From: Amaranthus tricolor
Lineage: Eukaryota > Streptophyta > Magnoliopsida > Caryophyllales > Amaranthaceae
DNA length: 64,000 nucleotides
NCBI RefSeq assembly: GCF_026212465.1
Contig: NC_080053.1
Coordinates: 3,555,681-3,619,680, forward strand
Direction of reading: 5' to 3'
Below, piece by piece: positions 63,370 to 64,000 of the stretch (the first letter of the stretch is position 1; every line of letters begins with the position of its first letter). Position numbers and translations under genes: made by a program. The notes under the pieces were generated by a model. The model saw only the letters and a list, made by a program, of their open reading frames with translations, had not been told where the DNA came from and did not search any database.

Positions 63370-64000
63370 ACTCTTGACCTTAAGCCACTCTTGTTCTACA
63401 TCCTCCAAAGTCCTCTCAGCTTTAGCTTTTTTCAATTTCCATGATCTCTGATTCCTCTCCCTGTCCCTCAAGCTTTGACTCTTATCCCTATTCTAGAAAT
63501 AAGCTCTTCAATCTCCACTGCATTATCTGACTGACCAATTTCTGCAACCTTGATGTTATTCTCAACTTCCTCAAGTTGCTTCAACAAATCATCCCTTTTG
63601 GCTCTTGTTGTCTCAAGCATGTTGCTAAACCTGACTTCTAAGATCTCCAGCTCGTGAGCCTTAGCAGCATCCTTCTTAAGTTCGGTCTTCATCTCTCCAC
63701 TCCTTTTAGTAAATGTAGTATAATCACTCAACTCTTGGGAGGCTAAACTATGGTCACTCCTCATAGACTTTATTTGGTATTGAACATTAGACAAATCCTT
63801 AGGAATCTGACCATCAAACGAAACATTTGCATCAGCAACAACAATATCGATCGACTTCTCTAACTTCTTGTCTCTTCCGGAAGACAAAAGGGTGTTTGTT
63901 TTGCCATCTTAACTTCAAGTTGGTGAGGCTGGTGTGAAGTCAGTTCCTGTTCTGCAGAGAACTCTGAACCAGCATCTAATTTAGTATCACTTTCTTGTGT
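63370..64000 (-). pseudogene. Coiled-coil protein C-terminus, probably transposon-derived, frameshifted
   Basis: The minus strand encodes a charged helical protein. A first frame (from 64000) reads AEQELTSHQPHQLEVK. After a one-base shift near 63910 follows GRDKKLEKSIDIVV, MRSDHSLASQELSDYTTF, ETTRAKRDDLLKQLEEVENN and EEIEELI-like repeats to about 63470. After another shift come SLRDRERNQRSWKLKKAKAE and EQEWLKVKSLLQDL with a TGA near 63357. Long coiled coils like this end several plant mobile-domain (PMD) or other transposon-encoded proteins, but I see no diagnostic domain here. The start is outside the window. Two frameshifts suggest a relic; unseen introns are the alternative. Confidence 0.5.

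Overview
The window looks like plant nuclear DNA, most likely from a eudicot with a repeat-rich genome. The DNA is AT-rich. Genes are split by many GT-AG introns, and the space between them is packed with LTR retrotransposons, LINE remnants, hAT and Stowaway-type MITEs and AT satellites. Nothing bacterial or organellar is visible. I cannot name the species.

Three cellular genes can be modelled. (1) At 1637-3672 (+) lies the C-terminal half of an NDUFAF7/MidA-type methyltransferase, a mitochondrial complex I assembly factor; its N-terminal exons are not visible. (2) At 12929-21492 (-) lies a complete 16-exon gene for a 473-residue HI0933-type FAD/NAD(P) oxidoreductase with a likely organelle-targeting leader; every exon joins in phase and one intron appears to be GC-AG. 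(3) At 46100-53656 (+) lies a complete 4-exon gene for a 306-residue PIG-X/PBN1-type subunit of GPI mannosyltransferase I; its 4.7 kb first intron carries retrotransposon debris. A broken coiled-coil protein, probably transposon-derived, sits at the right edge (-).

Layout. 0-4.8 kb: NDUFAF7-like gene with a TIR element upstream. 4.85-9.8 kb: an inverted duplication of a thioredoxin-h gene fragment, both arms dead, around and beside kilobases of a TTACAT/ATGTAA satellite. 10-11.5 kb: foldback elements. 12.9-21.5 kb: oxidoreductase gene with MITEs and an RTE-type LINE in its introns. 21.7-29.1 kb: L1-type LINE remnant, Stowaway MITE, and a copia element (23171-27892, GAGAG target duplication) nested in a gypsy gag relic, followed by a hAT MITE with a perfect 8-bp target duplication. 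29-36.7 kb: mostly unassigned repeat-like DNA with a second hAT element. 36.7-46 kb: two inverted copies of a roughly 3.1-3.4 kb TGTAACACCC...TGTTACA element (solo-LTR-like) and a copia fragment. 46.1-53.7 kb: PIG-X gene. 54.9-59.7 kb: a second, rearranged copy of the 40.1-45.85 kb block. 59.7-64 kb: degenerate repeats and the edge pseudogene.

The genes do not form a pathway. The points of interest are structural: the thioredoxin palindrome, whose transcription could give hairpin RNA; the direct segmental duplication that brackets the PIG-X gene; and a copia element whose two LTRs are nearly identical although its coding region lacks the reverse transcriptase core.
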